Below, in pieces: positions 44,844 through 55,510 of a stretch of 64,000 bases of DNA (position 1 is the first letter of the stretch; every line of letters starts with the position of its first letter). A program made the position numbers and the translations under genes. The notes below the pieces were generated by a model. The model did not search any database. It was not told the origin of the DNA and saw nothing but the letters and a program-made list of their open reading frames with translations. The DNA comes from Chromatocurvus halotolerans (lineage in GTDB: Bacteria > Pseudomonadota > Gammaproteobacteria > Pseudomonadales > Halieaceae). Location: assembly GCF_004340525.1 (NCBI RefSeq), contig NZ_SLWX01000005.1, positions 62,001 to 126,000 of the forward strand. Reading direction: 5' to 3'.

Positions 44844-47408
44844 TCAGGCATCGTCGTCTTCCGGCGCATCCACGATCTCATCGGGCTCGTCGATAGGCGC
44901 GACACGCACCAGCTTTTCATCGTTCTTGGTGCGGACAATGCGCACGCCCTGGGTGTTGCGGCTGAGGACAGAGACCTCATCACCGCGGGTGCGCACCAGC
45001 ATGCCCAGATTGGAGATCAGCATCAGCTGGTCGCCGTCGAACACCTGGGTGGCCCCGACCATGTTGCCGTTCCTGGCCGACGTGGCCATGGCGATCACGC
45101 CCTTGTTGCCACGGCCCTTGGTCGGGAACTCGGTGACGTCGGTGCGCTTGCCGAAGCCGTTCTCACTCACGGTGAGAATGCGGCCACCCTCGCGGGGAAT
45201 GACCAGCGAGATAAGCTGATGACCCTCGCCGAGGCGGATGCCGCGAACGCCGCGCGCCGTCCGGCCCATCGGGCGAACATCCTCCTCGCGGAAGCGCGCC
45301 ACCTTGCCCTCGCTGCTGAACAGCATGACCTCACAGTTGCCGTCGGTGATGGCTGTGCCGAGCAACACGTCGCCCTCGTCCAGCTCCAGGGCCCGCAGGC
45401 CGACGCTGCGCTGGCGGGCAAAGTTTTCCAGCGGGGTCTTCTTTACGGTGCCGCCGGCGGTGGCCATGAAGATGAAGTGACCGGGCGTGTACTCCTCAAC
45501 CGGGAGTATCGAGGTGACGCGCTCACCCGGCTCCAGCGGCAGCAGGTTGACCATGGGTCGACCGCGGGACCCGCGCCCGGCCAGGGGAATCTGGTAGACC
45601 TTCAGCCAGTAAACCTTGCCCAGGTTGGAAAAACACAGGATGGTGGCATGCGTGCTGGCAATCAGCAGGTGCTCGACAAAGTCCTCGTCCTTCACCGACA
45701 GTGCGGCACGGCCCATGCCGCCGCGCTTCTGCGCCTGGTAATCGGACAGCGGCTGCGTCTTGGCATAGCCACCGTTGGAAATGGTCACCACGCGATCTTC
45801 TTCGGTAATCAGGTCCTCGACCGTGAGATCGTGCTGGGAGGCGGTGATCTCGGTGCGGCGCTCGTCGCCGAACTCGGTGACCATCTCCGCCAGTTCCTCG
45901 CGGATGACCGTGAGCAGGCGATCAAAATCCTCGAGGATATCCAGGTAATCGGCGATCTCCGCCAGCTTTTCCTGGTACTCGTTGAGCAGCTTCTCGTGCT
46001 CCAGCCCCGTGAGGCGGTGCAGGCGCAGTTCGAGAATGGCCTGGGCCTGGGCCGGCGACAGCCGGTAGGCATCGTCGTGCAGGCCGTAGTGCGCCTCGAG
46101 CTCGTCAGGCCGGCAGGCCTCGGCGCCGGCGCGCTCGAGCATGGTCATGACATCGCCGGGGGGCCAGGTGCGCTCGAGCAGGCGCTCCTTCGCCTCCGCC
46201 GAACTCGGCGAGGCCTTGATCAGCTCAATGATCGGGTCGATATTCGCCAGCGCAATCGCCAGCCCTTCGAGGATGTGCCCTCGCTCCCGTGCCTTGCGCA
46301 GCAGATACACGGTGCGCCGGGTCACCACCTCGCGACGATGCCGGATAAAGGCCTGCAGGATTTCCTTCAGGTTCAGCAGCTTCGGCTGGCCATCCACGAG
46401 GGCCACCATATTGATGCCGAATACCGACTGCAGGTTGGTCTGGGCGTAAAGATTGTTCAGTACCACATCGCCGATTTCACCCCGGCGCAGCTCGATCACG
46501 ACGCGCAGACCGTCCTTGTCGGACTCGTCGCGCAGCTCGCTGATGCCCTCGATTTTCTTTTCCTTCACCAGTTCGGCAATGCGCTCGATCAGGCGCGCCT
46601 TGTTCAGCTGGTAGGGCAGCTCGTGAATGATGATGACGTCGCGGCCGCGCTTCTCCTCGTGGATGACCTCGGCCCGCGCGCGCACGTAGACCCGCCCGCG
46701 GCCGGTGCGGTAGGCCTGGATGATGCCGGCGCGGCCGTTGATGATGGCCGCGGTGGGGAAATCCGGCCCGGGAATATGCTCCATCAGTTCGTCGATGGTG
46801 ATATCGGGGTTCTTCATCAGCGCCAGGCAGCCGCTGATGACCTCGTTGAGGTTATGCGGCGGAATGTTGGTGGCCATGCCGACCGCGATGCCCGAGGAAC
46901 CATTGATCAGCAGGTTGGGCACGCGCGCCGGCAGCACGGCGGGGATACGCTCGGTGCCGTCGTAATTGTCGACGAAATCCACCGTCTCCTTGTCGAGATC
47001 CGACAGCATGGAGTGGGAGATCTTCTGCATGCGGATTTCGGTGTAACGCATGGCCGCCGCGGAATCGCCGTCGATAGAGCCGAAGTTGCCCTGCCCGTCC
47101 ACCAGCATGTAGCGCATGGAGAACTGCTGGGCCATGCGCACGATGGTGTCGTAGACCGCGGAATCGCCGTGGGGATGGTACTTACCGATAACATCACCGA
47201 CCACGCGGGCCGACTTCTTGTAGGGCTTGTTCCAGTCGTTGTTGAGTTCGTTCATGGCGAACAGGACGCGCCGGTGCACCGGCTTGAGGCCGTCGCGCAC
47301 ATCGGGCAGGGCACGCCCGACGATGACGCTCATCGCGTAATCGAGGTAGGACTGCTTGAGCTCGTCCTCGATATTGACCGGCGAGATTTCCCTGGCGATA
47401 TCACCCAT
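44844..47408 (-). CDS. gyrA: DNA gyrase subunit A
   Basis: An 854-residue type II topoisomerase subunit that breaks and rejoins DNA during negative supercoiling. The catalytic tyrosine is Y122 in AAAMRYTE. The quinolone-determining region [13 protein letters not shown] has Ser83 and Asp87, the susceptible residues in E. coli numbering. The C-terminal beta-pinwheel contains the GyrA-box in the variant form QKRGGMG instead of QRRGGKG. The protein ends in an acidic tail ([15 protein letters not shown]). serC follows, and mtaD diverges upstream, the standard gammaproteobacterial context. ATG 47406-47408. Confidence 0.98.
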   Translation of the reverse strand: MGDIAREISPVNIEDELKQSYLDYAMSVIVGRALPDVRDGLKPVHRRVLFAMNELNNDWNKPYKKSARVVGDVIGKYHPHGDSAVYDTIVRMAQQFSMRYMLVDGQGNFGSIDGDSAAAMRYTEIRMQKISHSMLSDLDKETVDFVDNYDGTERIPAVLPARVPNLLINGSSGIAVGMATNIPPHNLNEVISGCLALMKNPDITIDELMEHIPGPDFPTAAIINGRAGIIQAYRTGRGRVYVRARAEVIHEEKRGRDVIIIHELPYQLNKARLIERIAELVKEKKIEGISELRDESDKDGLRVVIELRRGEIGDVVLNNLYAQTNLQSVFGINMVALVDGQPKLLNLKEILQAFIRHRREVVTRRTVYLLRKARERGHILEGLAIALANIDPIIELIKASPSSAEAKERLLERTWPPGDVMTMLERAGAEACRPDELEAHYGLHDDAYRLSPAQAQAILELRLHRLTGLEHEKLLNEYQEKLAEIADYLDILEDFDRLLTVIREELAEMVTEFGDERRTEITASQHDLTVEDLITEEDRVVTISNGGYAKTQPLSDYQAQKRGGMGRAALSVKDEDFVEHLLIASTHATILCFSNLGKVYWLKVYQIPLAGRGSRGRPMVNLLPLEPGERVTSILPVEEYTPGHFIFMATAGGTVKKTPLENFARQRSVGLRALELDEGDVLLGTAITDGNCEVMLFSSEGKVARFREEDVRPMGRTARGVRGIRLGEGHQLISLVIPREGGRILTVSENGFGKRTDVTEFPTKGRGNKGVIAMATSARNGNMVGATQVFDGDQLMLISNLGMLVRTRGDEVSVLSRNTQGVRIVRTKNDEKLVRVAPIDEPDEIVDAPEDDDA

Positions 47409-47524
47409 AAATCAGACTTTCCCTGTGCACGACTGGCTGAGCAACACCGCGCTGTGACGCGGTGCAGGACACCGGCTCATAGAGCAGGTTGAGGTTGCCG
47501 TCACGGCGCGGTTGCAAGCCGCCC

Positions 47525-47553
47525 AGTATACGGATTGCCGGTGCTTTTCGCCA
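47525..47553 (-). promoter_or_regulatory. Candidate gyrA promoter in the gyrA-mtaD divergent region
   Basis: On the minus strand TATACT (47525-47530) matches the -10 consensus 5/6, with TGGCGA 17 nt upstream (47548-47553). It would give a leader of about 110 nt. The 299-bp gap also has a plus-strand TATACT at 47605-47610, about 98 nt before mtaD, without a good -35. No other features are visible in this gap. Confidence 0.45.
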
Positions 47554-47707
47554 TGTTTATAACCACTTACACGACGGCGACGCCGGAGGTGTGGAATTAC
47601 CGGTTATACTGCGCTGCGACCGGGTGGCAATGCCGAAGCGGCCTTGGCGCCGGCAGCGCCAGTGAGCCGCCCGACCCGCCTGAAACAGGACGCAGACAGG
47701 ACCCGAT

Positions 47708-49039
47708 ATGCAGGACACGCTCAACCGCGCCGACCTTGTCATCCACCCGCAGTGGGTGATCCCGGTTGAACCCGCCGGGCAGGTACTGGAAAACACGAGC
47801 GTGGTGGTGAAGGATGGCCGCATTGCCGCCGTCATGAACCGGCGGGATGCAGCCGGCATCGACGCCGGGGAGGTGCTCGACCTGCCCGGGCGGGTCCTGC
47901 TGCCAGGGCTGGTGAATGCGCACGGCCATGGCGCGATGTCGCTGCTGCGCGGCTACGCCGACGACCTGGCATTGATGCCGTGGCTGGAACAGCATATCTG
48001 GCCCGCGGAGGGGCGCCATGTGGACGCCGGCTTTGTCCGCGACGGCGTGCGCCTGGCGATGGCCGACATGCTGCGCAGCGGAACCACAACCTGCAGTGAT
48101 ATGTATTTTTTCCCGGAGCAGGCAGCCGCGGAGTACCGCGCCGCCGGCATGCGTGCACAGGTGGCGTTCCCGATTTTCGATTTTCCCTCCGCCTGGGGAT
48201 CCGGCCCCGACGACTACCTCGCCAGGGGACTGGCGCTGATCGATGAGTATCGCCACACGGATCTACAGCGGATCGTGTTCGGGCCCCACGCCCCCTATAC
48301 GGTCTCCGAGCCGACGCTGGCGCGCATCGCCACGCTGGCCGCGGAACTCGACGCCGGCATTCACATACACCTCCACGAAACCGCCGGCGAGGTGCTGCAG
48401 GCCGTGGAGACCCGTGGCGAGCGACCGATAGACAGCCTCAATCGCATCGGCCTGCTGGGGCCACGCACGCAGTGCGTGCACATGACCGACCTGGGCAGCC
48501 AGGATATCGAGCTGCTGGCAGCGACCGGCAGCCACGTCGTGCACTGCCCCCACTCCAACATGAAGCTCGCCTCCGGCGCCTGCCCCGTGGCGCGACTGCT
48601 CGACGCCGGCGTCAACGTTGCGCTGGGCACGGACAGCGCCGCCAGCAACAACAGCCTCAACCTGTTCCCCGAGATGCGCAGCGCGGCCCTGCTCAGCAAG
48701 CTGGTCAGCGGCGACCCGTCTTCCCTGCCTGCCGCCCGGGTGCTGGCGATGGCGACCCTCGGCGGCGCCCGCGCGCTGGGGCTGGACGACCGTATAGGCA
48801 GCCTCACCGCCGGCAAGGACGCTGACATGATTGCCGTAGACCTCTCCGGAAGCGCTACGCAGCCGGTCTACAATCCACTGTCGCAGCTTGTCTACGCCTG
48901 CACCGGCCGGGAAGTCACGCACAGCTGGGTCGCAGGAAAGCCGCTGCTGCGGGATAATGCGTTGACAACGCTCGACGAAAACGCCGTACTGCGCCGCGCT
49001 GCGCAGTGGCGCGACATCATTTCCGCGAAAGGACAGTAA
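47708..49039 (+). CDS. mtaD: 5-methylthioadenosine/S-adenosylhomocysteine deaminase (TRZ/ATZ family)
   Basis: A 443-residue metal-dependent amidohydrolase that deaminates methylthioadenosine and SAH in nucleoside salvage. The metal site starts with [15 protein letters not shown] (HxH). HIHLHET provides the next His, and [11 protein letters not shown] the Asp near the C-terminal barrel end. The N-terminal segment [10 protein letters not shown] is characteristic of this proteobacterial group, which sits upstream of ubiG. The start at 47708 follows a GACAGGACC ribosome-like sequence. It heads the operon mtaD-ubiG-gph-yciK. Other TRZ/ATZ deaminase activities are possible, but the neighbourhood favours mtaD. 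Confidence 0.93.
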   Translation: MQDTLNRADLVIHPQWVIPVEPAGQVLENTSVVVKDGRIAAVMNRRDAAGIDAGEVLDLPGRVLLPGLVNAHGHGAMSLLRGYADDLALMPWLEQHIWPAEGRHVDAGFVRDGVRLAMADMLRSGTTTCSDMYFFPEQAAAEYRAAGMRAQVAFPIFDFPSAWGSGPDDYLARGLALIDEYRHTDLQRIVFGPHAPYTVSEPTLARIATLAAELDAGIHIHLHETAGEVLQAVETRGERPIDSLNRIGLLGPRTQCVHMTDLGSQDIELLAATGSHVVHCPHSNMKLASGACPVARLLDAGVNVALGTDSAASNNSLNLFPEMRSAALLSKLVSGDPSSLPAARVLAMATLGGARALGLDDRIGSLTAGKDADMIAVDLSGSATQPVYNPLSQLVYACTGREVTHSWVAGKPLLRDNALTTLDENAVLRRAAQWRDIISAKGQ

Positions 49040-49044
49040 CCACC

Positions 49045-49755
49045 ATGACAGCCCGACAGAACGTGGACGCCAGGGAAATCGCCAAGTTCGAGGCACTTGC
49101 CTCGCGCTGGTGGGACGCCGACGGCGAGTTCCGCCCCCTGCATGAGATCAACCCCCTGCGCGCCAACTTCATCGACGAACACTCACCGGTGGCCGGCAAG
49201 CGGCTGCTGGACGTCGGCTGCGGTGGCGGCATTCTTGCCGAAGCCATGGCCCAGCGCGGCGCGACGGTCACCGGCATCGACATGGGTGAGGCACCGCTGT
49301 CAGTGGCGCGCATCCACCAGCTCGAGTCCGGCGTGGAGGTGGATTACCGCCAGTCCACGGCAGAAGCCCTGGCCGCCGAACATCCCGGACAGTTCGACAT
49401 CGTGTGCTGCCTCGAAATGCTGGAGCACGTGCCGGATCCCGCCGCCGTGGTCGAGGCCTGCGCGCAGCTGGTGGTGCCCGGTGGCTCGCTCTACTTTTCC
49501 ACCATCAACCGCAATCCCAAGGCCTTCCTGTTCGCCATTGTCGGCGCGGAGCACATCCTGCGCCTGCTGCCCGCCGGGACCCACGAGTACAGCAAGTTCA
49601 TCAAGCCCTCGGAACTTGCCGGATGGCTGCGCCGGGCGGACCTGGTGCTGCGGGAAATGACCGGGCTGACCTACAACCCCATCACGAAGCGCTATCGCCT
49701 CGACGCGGACGATGTGTCGGTCAACTACATGCTGCGGGCGACACGACCGGCATGA
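49045..49755 (+). CDS. ubiG: Ubiquinone biosynthesis O-methyltransferase UbiG
   Basis: A 236-residue SAM-dependent methyltransferase that performs both O-methylations of ubiquinone synthesis at the membrane surface. The UbiG start [29 protein letters not shown] is highly characteristic. Motif I is [16 protein letters not shown] (about 51-66), and the membrane-associating insert [18 protein letters not shown] is present. ATG 49045 lies 5 nt after the mtaD stop, with AAAGGACAG as ribosome site. The frame opens 13 codons earlier inside mtaD and is not used. gph overlaps its stop by 4 nt. Confidence 0.96.
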   Translation: MTARQNVDAREIAKFEALASRWWDADGEFRPLHEINPLRANFIDEHSPVAGKRLLDVGCGGGILAEAMAQRGATVTGIDMGEAPLSVARIHQLESGVEVDYRQSTAEALAAEHPGQFDIVCCLEMLEHVPDPAAVVEACAQLVVPGGSLYFSTINRNPKAFLFAIVGAEHILRLLPAGTHEYSKFIKPSELAGWLRRADLVLREMTGLTYNPITKRYRLDADDVSVNYMLRATRPA

Positions 49756-50450
49756 ATCACCCCGGCGACACACTGCGCGCCGTGATCCTGGATCTCGACG
49801 GTACGCTGATCGATACCGCGGACGACTTTGTCCCCGTGGTCCAGACCCTGCGCGCCGAGAACACGCTGCCACCGCTGCCGGCGGAGGCCATTCGCAACAC
49901 CGTATCCAACGGCGCCCGCGCCCTGGTCACCCTGGCGCTGGACCTGCGCGAGGGTGACGGCGATTTCCCCCACTGGCTCGATCGCCTGCTGACGCTTTAC
50001 GGCGGCATTCTTGGCGCACACTCGCGACTGTTTCCCGGCGTGCAGGCATTGCTCGACGCCCTGGCCGCGGCCGGCATTCCCTGGGGCATCGCCACCAACA
50101 AGCCGTCGCGCTTCACCCTGCCGCTGCTGCAGCGGCTCGCCCTGCAGCCCGCCCCCGCCAGTATTGTCTGCGCCGACCAGGTGAGCCGCGGCAAGCCGGA
50201 CCCCGAGTGCCTGCTGCGCAACAGCCGCGAACTGCAGTGCCTGCCGGCGCAGGCCATTTACATCGGCGACCATCGGCGGGACATCGAGGCCGGGCGCAAC
50301 GCCGGCATGTATACCATCGCCGCCACCTACGGTTACATCGAAGACGGCGACAATCCCGACCTGTGGGGCGCCGACGCCCGCGCGGACAGCGGGCACGATC
50401 TCGCCGCACGGGTTTTCAACACACGCCCACAGCACTCTGCCACCGCCTGA
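49752..50450 (+). CDS. gph: Phosphoglycolate phosphatase
   Basis: A 232-residue HAD hydrolase. Motif I is DLDGT (D14/D16), followed by a helical cap. [16 protein letters not shown] carries motif II, the [12 protein letters not shown] segment holds the Lys of motif III, and [17 protein letters not shown] is motif IV. Position directly after ubiG, with the ATGA overlap, is the known gph context in Pseudomonas and related genera, where it removes 2-phosphoglycolate formed during DNA repair. Substrate specificity is inferred from that context and similarity. A second, more divergent HAD gene lies near 8.5 kb. Confidence 0.92.
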   Translation: MNHPGDTLRAVILDLDGTLIDTADDFVPVVQTLRAENTLPPLPAEAIRNTVSNGARALVTLALDLREGDGDFPHWLDRLLTLYGGILGAHSRLFPGVQALLDALAAAGIPWGIATNKPSRFTLPLLQRLALQPAPASIVCADQVSRGKPDPECLLRNSRELQCLPAQAIYIGDHRRDIEAGRNAGMYTIAATYGYIEDGDNPDLWGADARADSGHDLAARVFNTRPQHSATA

Positions 50451-50468
50451 ACCATGGAGCCATCCGAC

Positions 50469-51227
50469 ATGGACGTCCAGACCGTTCCCGAAAACTACAC
50501 AGCCGCCCCCGACCTGCTGACAGACCGCACCGTGCTGGTGACGGGCGCCGGCGACGGCATCGGCCGCGCCGCGGCGCTGGCCTACGCCGCCCATGGCGCG
50601 ACGGTCATCCTCAGCGGTCGCACCGTGGAGAAACTCGAAGCCACCTATGACGCCATCGAGGCGGCCGGTGGCGCCCAGCCCGCCATTGTGCCGCTGGACC
50701 TGGCAACCGCCGGTGAAGAAGAGGCCGCGCAACTGGCGGCGGCGGTAGGCAGCACCTTCGAGCGTCTCGACGGGCTGCTGCACAACGCCGGCATGCTCGG
50801 CGAGAGACGCCCACTGGCCAGCGCCAGCTGGAAGGCCTGGCAGGATGTCATGCAGGTGAATGTGAGCAGCCAGTTCCTGCTGACCCGCGCGCTCCTGCCG
50901 CTGCTGGAAGCGTCGCCGAGAGCCAGCATCATTTTCACGTCGTCCGGCGTGGGGCGCAGGGGAAGGGCTTACTGGGGCGCCTACGCCGTGTCCAAGTTCG
51001 CCACGGAGGGCCTGATGCAGGTGCTCGCGGATGAGCTCGAGAACACGAGCGACATCCGCGTCAACAGCCTGAATCCGGGCGCGACCAACACCGCGATGCG
51101 GCGTGCCGCCTATCCGGGTGAAGTGCCCACGGACAACCCCTCGCCGGAAGCCATCATGCCCGCCTACCTGTACCTCATGGGTGACGACAGCGCGGGCATC
51201 ACCGGCACGGCGTTCAACGCCCGCTAA
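50469..51227 (+). CDS. YciK family short-chain dehydrogenase
   Basis: A 252-residue classical SDR resembling YciK. The NAD(P) motif [19 protein letters not shown] lies near residues 23-41, LLHNAG follows, and the catalytic Ser and Tyr-Lys are in [23 protein letters not shown]. The C-terminal end [19 protein letters not shown] is typical of YciK. The enzyme's physiological substrate is unknown in E. coli. I place the start at ATG 50469 because GGAG lies 9 nt upstream; ATG 50454 is the other in-frame candidate. The gene follows gph by 18 nt, ending the mtaD operon, and converges with rluB by a 4-nt overlap. Confidence 0.9.
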   Translation: MDVQTVPENYTAAPDLLTDRTVLVTGAGDGIGRAAALAYAAHGATVILSGRTVEKLEATYDAIEAAGGAQPAIVPLDLATAGEEEAAQLAAAVGSTFERLDGLLHNAGMLGERRPLASASWKAWQDVMQVNVSSQFLLTRALLPLLEASPRASIIFTSSGVGRRGRAYWGAYAVSKFATEGLMQVLADELENTSDIRVNSLNPGATNTAMRRAAYPGEVPTDNPSPEAIMPAYLYLMGDDSAGITGTAFNAR

Positions 51228-52186
51228 CGCTTCTTCACCCGGCCGCGGGGCTTCGGTTTCTCGGTGTCGCGCCTGCGAGCAGCGGGCTTGCGCGTCCCGG
51301 GCTCGCGCGCCCCGGGCCTGTCGCCTGCAGGTCCTGCCCTGGTCTTTTTGCGCAGCTGGCGCTCCATGCCAAGGCGCTCCCCTACCGTGGCCCGCTGCAG
51401 ATTCTTGGCCTGCAGCCCGGCCATGCGGTACAGGCTCTTGACCTCCTTGCGCTCTAGCTCGACCCACTGGCCCTGCTTGACCCGGGAGGGGATGAACACG
51501 TCACCATAGCGCACGCGCTTGAGCCGCGATACGGTCAGACCCTGCGATTCCCACAGCCGCCGCACTTCGCGGTTACGCCCCTCCATAATGACCACGTAGA
51601 ACCAGCGATTGACGCCCTCGCCACCGCCGTCCTGAATGTCCGTGAAGCGGGCGACGCCGTCCTCCAGCATCACGCCGTCGAGCATGCGCTGCAGCATGTC
51701 CGGGGTCACCTCACCCATTACCCGCACCATGTATTCCCGCTCGATGTTCGCGGAGGGGTGCATGAGGGCATTGGCCAGTTCGCCATCGGTGGTGAACAGC
51801 AGAAGGCCCGAGGTGTTGTAGTCGAGTCGACCGATGGAGATCCAGCGACCCGCGGCAACCTTGGGCAGGTTCTCGAACACGGTGCGCCGGCCCTCGGGAT
51901 CCTTGCGCGAGCTGACCTCGCCCGTGGGCTTGTGGTAGAGAATGCAGCGCGTGTCCTCGGCGGGGGCGGCGTTCAGCGGCTTGCCGTCAACGCTGATCCG
52001 TCGGCGGCGATCCACCCGGTCCCCGAGGGTTGCCGGTTTGCCGTCGATGGTGACGCGACCTTCCTCTATCCAGCGCTCCATTTCCCGACGCGAGCCCAGC
52101 CCGCTGCGGGCGAGCACCTTCTGCAGCTTCTCGCCGGGCTTGCCGGCGGGCTTCGCTGCAGCGGGATCTGCCTTTTTTTCACCCAT
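51224..52186 (-). CDS. rluB: 23S rRNA pseudouridine(2605) synthase RluB
   Basis: A 320-residue RsuA/RluB-family enzyme that makes pseudouridine at position 2605 of 23S rRNA. An N-terminal S4 RNA-binding domain ([21 protein letters not shown]) is followed by the catalytic domain with the [14 protein letters not shown] motif holding the catalytic Asp, and then [12 protein letters not shown]. The N-terminal 20 residues are Ala/Lys/Pro-rich, and the C-terminal ~45 residues form a strongly basic tail, both probably disordered. ATG 52184-52186 lies within the end of scpB (8-nt overlap). The scpA-scpB-rluB order is conserved in gammaproteobacteria. Confidence 0.94.
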   Translation of the reverse strand: MGEKKADPAAAKPAGKPGEKLQKVLARSGLGSRREMERWIEEGRVTIDGKPATLGDRVDRRRRISVDGKPLNAAPAEDTRCILYHKPTGEVSSRKDPEGRRTVFENLPKVAAGRWISIGRLDYNTSGLLLFTTDGELANALMHPSANIEREYMVRVMGEVTPDMLQRMLDGVMLEDGVARFTDIQDGGGEGVNRWFYVVIMEGRNREVRRLWESQGLTVSRLKRVRYGDVFIPSRVKQGQWVELERKEVKSLYRMAGLQAKNLQRATVGERLGMERQLRKKTRAGPAGDRPGAREPGTRKPAARRRDTEKPKPRGRVKKR

Positions 52187-52976
52187 GATCCGGTACCTGG
52201 CGGCTCTGCTCGTCCGCATCCAGAGTCGTGTTCCCGTCGTCATCGACGGGCGTGTTTTCTGCCGCGGGTTCGGTATCGCCCTGCGCAGCAGCATCGCCCT
52301 GCGCCATGTCTGCTTCCGCGCCAGCCGCCGTTTCCTCGCCAGCCGTGGCTTCCACCGCTCCCGTCGCCTCGGCGCCCGACGCCTCCTCAGGCCCGGCCTG
52401 CGGCGCCGCGTCGGGCAGGGGCCCGAAACCGAGCTCGGCGTTGAGGGTCTCCAGATCGCGGATCTCCGCCAGCGCGGGCAGCTGATCCAGGTGGCGGAGG
52501 TTGAAGTAATCGAGGAAGCCGCGGGTGGTGGCGTACATGGCGGGCCTGCCCGGCACATCGCGGTGCCCGACAACGCGCACCCATTCGCGCTCCTGCAGTG
52601 TCTTGATGATGTTCGAGCTGACCGCCACGCCGCGGATCTCCTCGATCTCGCCGCGGGTGATGGGCTGCCGATAGGCGATCAGCGCCAGGGTCTCCAGCAG
52701 GGCCCGGGAATACTTCTGCGGGCGCTCATGCCACAGTCGACCGATCCACTGGCTGAGGGATTCGCGCACCTGGAACCGGTAACCGCTGGCCACCTGCTTC
52801 AGCTCAAACCCACGCCCCTCGCAGTTGCCGGCAACCGTATCCAGCGCCTCGCGCAGTTCATCCGCCGTCGGCTTCTCATGTTCCTCGAAAAGCTCCCCGA
52901 GCTGGGCGACAGTCAATGGCCTGCCGGCAGCCAGCAGGGCACCTTCGATAATCTGTACCAGACCCGACTGCGTCAT
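52179..52976 (-). CDS. scpB: Segregation and condensation protein B
   Basis: A 265-residue subunit of the SMC-ScpAB condensin, which compacts and segregates chromosomes. Two winged-helix domains occupy residues 1-175. Signature segments are [46 protein letters not shown] and [16 protein letters not shown]. The last ~80 residues are an Ala/Glu/Gly/Asp-rich low-complexity tail not needed for the fold. ATG 52974-52976 comes 1 nt after the scpA stop, so they are coupled; an in-frame ATG at 53009 overlaps scpA and lacks support. Confidence 0.94.
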   Translation of the reverse strand: MTQSGLVQIIEGALLAAGRPLTVAQLGELFEEHEKPTADELREALDTVAGNCEGRGFELKQVASGYRFQVRESLSQWIGRLWHERPQKYSRALLETLALIAYRQPITRGEIEEIRGVAVSSNIIKTLQEREWVRVVGHRDVPGRPAMYATTRGFLDYFNLRHLDQLPALAEIRDLETLNAELGFGPLPDAAPQAGPEEASGAEATGAVEATAGEETAAGAEADMAQGDAAAQGDTEPAAENTPVDDDGNTTLDADEQSRQVPDHG

Positions 52977-52977
52977 A

Positions 52978-53853
52978 TCACTCAACCCTTGCCTTGACAT
53001 GGATGGCACCGAACTGCTCGGTCTGCACGATCTCCACCAGCGATTCCTTGATCAGCTCCATGACGGCGAGAAAGGTCACCACCACACCGAGTCGACCCTC
53101 CGAGGCCGAGAACAGCGACACGAAGGGCACGAACTGGCGACCCGCCAGTCGCTCCAGCACCTCGGACATGCGCTCACGGGTTGATAGCGCCTCGCGCTGG
53201 ATGTGATGGCTCTCGAACATGTCGGCACGGCGCAGCACCTCGCCCAGGGCCAGCACCAGTTCGCGGATATCGACATCCGGATCAACCCGCTCGCGCTCGA
53301 TTGCCGGCACCTCGGCACTGCCGATCCAGGTATCGCGCTCCACCCGCGGCAGCGCCTCGATATCCTCGGCGGCCTTCTTGAAACGCTCGTATTCCTGCAG
53401 ACGCCGGATCAGCTGTGCGCGGGGGTCCTCCTCGTCGTCCTCGACCTCTTTCGAGCGCGGCAGCAGCATGCGCGACTTGATCTCCGCCAGCACGGCAGCC
53501 ATCAGCAGATACTCCGCCGCCAGCTCGAACTGCATGGCGTCCATCAGCTCGACATAGCGCATGTACTGCTCGGTGATGGCAGAGACGTCGATATCGAGAA
53601 TATCGAGATTCTGACGCCGTATGAGATAGAGAAGAAGATCCAGCGGCCCCTCGAACGCCTCGAGGAATACCTCCAGTGCCCGCGGGGGAATGTACAGGTC
53701 CTTCGGCAGCTCGGTCACCGCCTGCCCCATGACGAAGGCAAAGGGCATTTCACCCTGCTCCGGCCCGCCGTGCCGGGACATCGGCCGTGCCGGGGCGGAC
53801 TCTGCCGAACCCCCGGCTGCCGCGTTATCGACTGTTGTCTCGTCCGTCGTCAC
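52978..53853 (-). CDS. scpA: Segregation and condensation protein A
   Basis: A 291-residue kleisin that bridges the SMC heads and binds ScpB. The core begins at FLEAFEGPLDLLLYLIRRQNLDILDIDVSAITEQY (about residues 49-83), followed by FELAAEYLLMAAVLAEIKSRMLLPR, the typical ScpA N-terminal domain. The C-terminal winged helix is at about 240-291. A charged N-terminal extension of about 40 residues precedes the core. GTG 53851-53853 is the assigned start, with AGGGTGAC upstream. It is the first gene of scpA-scpB-rluB, following yciO by 39 nt. Confidence 0.95.
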   Translation of the reverse strand: MTTDETTVDNAAAGGSAESAPARPMSRHGGPEQGEMPFAFVMGQAVTELPKDLYIPPRALEVFLEAFEGPLDLLLYLIRRQNLDILDIDVSAITEQYMRYVELMDAMQFELAAEYLLMAAVLAEIKSRMLLPRSKEVEDDEEDPRAQLIRRLQEYERFKKAAEDIEALPRVERDTWIGSAEVPAIERERVDPDVDIRELVLALGEVLRRADMFESHHIQREALSTRERMSEVLERLAGRQFVPFVSLFSASEGRLGVVVTFLAVMELIKESLVEIVQTEQFGAIHVKARVE

Positions 53854-53892
53854 ACTGTCACCCTGTCGCTCGCACGCGCCCGTCCAGGGCCG

Positions 53893-54516
53893 TCAGTCTG
53901 AAAAAGGCGCGGTGTCACCCTTGCCCGCACGCAGGATGACCGGCACGTCGTCGTACAGATCAATCACCGTGGTTGCTTCCATGCCGCAGTAACCACCATC
54001 GATCACGAGATCGACATCGTGCTGCAGGATATCGCGGATATCATAGGGGTCGATCAGCGGCAGATCCTCATCCGGCATTATCAGCGTGACGCTCATGATG
54101 GGTTCGCCGAGATCTCCCAGCAGCGCCTGCGCGATGGCGTTCTCCGGCACCCGCAGCCCCACGGTCTTGCGCTTGGGATGCATCAGGCGCCGCGGCACCT
54201 CCGACGTGGCGCGGAGGATGAAGGTATAAGGACCCGGGGTATTGTTGCGTATCAGCCGGTACACGGTGTTGTCGACCCGCGCGAAGGTCGCCAGCTCCGA
54301 CAGGTCGCGACAGACCAGCGTGAAATTGTGGCCGGCATCGAGGCGGCGTATGCGGCGGATGCGGTCGAGTGCAGCCTTGTTGCCGATCTGGCAGCCCAGG
54401 GCGTAGGCAGAGTCTGTGGGGTACACCACGACGCCGCCGTTGCGAATGATATCCGTGGCCTGCCGGACGAGCCGGGCCTGGGGATTGTCGGGGTGGATCT
54501 GGAAAAACTGGCTCAC
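53893..54516 (-). CDS. yciO: YciO family (Sua5/YrdC-type) protein
   Basis: A 207-residue protein of the Sua5/YrdC superfamily. The nucleotide-binding N-terminus NGGVVVYPTDSAYALGCQIGNKAALDRIRRIR and the KxR-type positive pocket (the LKATSEVPRRLMHPKRKTVGLRVPEN region) are clear. YciO is the paralogue of threonylcarbamoyl-AMP synthase TsaC; its role in t6A synthesis is uncertain. The GTG start 54514-54516 overlaps the rnm stop in a GTGA junction. Length matches E. coli YciO (206 residues). The neighbours rnm and rluB match the E. coli region. Confidence 0.92.
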   Translation of the reverse strand: MSQFFQIHPDNPQARLVRQATDIIRNGGVVVYPTDSAYALGCQIGNKAALDRIRRIRRLDAGHNFTLVCRDLSELATFARVDNTVYRLIRNNTPGPYTFILRATSEVPRRLMHPKRKTVGLRVPENAIAQALLGDLGEPIMSVTLIMPDEDLPLIDPYDIRDILQHDVDLVIDGGYCGMEATTVIDLYDDVPVILRAGKGDTAPFSD

Positions 54517-55403
54517 GTCTGACTCTTTCTCGATTGCCGGGGGCTTGTGCCGCCCGGGCTGCCTGCCCGGGCCTGCAGAAGATCGACGACGTTGGGGACA
54601 CCCGCCATCAGGCGCGATTCTACACCGAGAGAGGGACGGTAGGGGCCGTCGTGATGAAAATCACTGCCCACCGATGCATAAAGATCGAAGTCTGCCGCCA
54701 GCCTTGCCATGGCGGCAGTCTGGGTCGCTTCCTGCCTTCCGCTGAGAATCTCGAGGCCGCGACCGCCGGCCGCCCGGAAATCGGTCAGCAGACGGCGCAG
54801 CTTCATGCGGGTGAAGCGGTACTGCAGCGGGTGGGCCAGCACGGCGATGCCTCCCGCATCTGCCAGCCAGCCGGTGACGCTGGCCAGTGAGGGCCAGCCT
54901 GCCTTCACATCGCCGATCTTGCCGCGACCGAGGTAGCGGTCAAAGGCAGCACCCATGTCCGGGACATGTCCGGCATCCACCATCCAGCGCGCGAAATGCG
55001 GCCGACCTATCTGGGAAGACCCCGCACAGGCGCGGGCGCCGGCGAGAGCGCCCGCAACACCCCGCTTCTCGAGCCGCGCGGCAATTTCCTCGGCGCGGGC
55101 CGCGCGGGCCGCCTGCAGGAAGGCAATGCCCTCGACCAGCGCCGGCGCCTCCGGATCGAAGTCGAGACCGACCACGTGCACGCCCGCCCCTGACCATTGA
55201 CTGGACAGCTCCACGCCGGAGACCAGTGCCACACCGGCATCGGCGGCTGTGTCGCGGATCTGGCGATAACCCTCCAGTGTGTCATGATCGGTGACCGCCA
55301 GCATGGCAAGGCCCGCCTCGGCCGCCCTGCCGAGCAGTTCAGCAGGCGTCAGTGCGCCATCCGAGGCCAGCGTGTGGGTATGGAAGTCGACCCGGACAGT
55401 CAT
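54513..55403 (-). CDS. rnm: PHP-domain exonuclease RNase AM (YciV/TrpH family)
   Basis: A 296-residue PHP-domain phosphoesterase. The metal-binding start VDFHTHTLASDGALTPAELL (His-x-His) is followed by LAVTDHDTLEGY, GVELSSQW, and later VLAHPLQYRF and SVGSDFHHDGPY, together giving the trinuclear metal site. E. coli RNase AM (5'-to-3' exonuclease) matures the 5' ends of 5S/16S/23S rRNA; the function here is inferred by family and by its position next to yciO. The ATG is at 55401-55403, divergent from yciB. The C-terminal tail is rich in Gly/Ser/Arg. Confidence 0.92.
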   Translation of the reverse strand: MTVRVDFHTHTLASDGALTPAELLGRAAEAGLAMLAVTDHDTLEGYRQIRDTAADAGVALVSGVELSSQWSGAGVHVVGLDFDPEAPALVEGIAFLQAARAARAEEIAARLEKRGVAGALAGARACAGSSQIGRPHFARWMVDAGHVPDMGAAFDRYLGRGKIGDVKAGWPSLASVTGWLADAGGIAVLAHPLQYRFTRMKLRRLLTDFRAAGGRGLEILSGRQEATQTAAMARLAADFDLYASVGSDFHHDGPYRPSLGVESRLMAGVPNVVDLLQARAGSPGGTSPRQSRKSQT

Positions 55404-55459
55404 TACACTGCGCCCGCCCAGGTCGCACAGACCTGCGTCGCAGGCGGCGGTAAAAACGC

Positions 55460-55465
55460 TATACT
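55460..55465 (+). promoter_or_regulatory. Candidate -10 of the yciB promoter
   Basis: TATACT matches the -10 consensus 5/6. GTCGCA, 17 nt upstream (55437-55442), is a weak -35. The element lies 46 nt before the yciB start in the 107-bp rnm-yciB divergent gap. Confidence 0.4.
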
Positions 55466-55510
55466 CTTTCGCATGTCCACGAGTCTACCACGACAGGAAA
55501 CCTGCACCCC

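Noticed and set aside
44496-47492. A roughly 1000-codon plus-strand frame antisense to gyrA and serC
   Set aside because: It mirrors third-codon bias of gyrA. The translation is rich in His/Gly/Val/Ala and matches no family.
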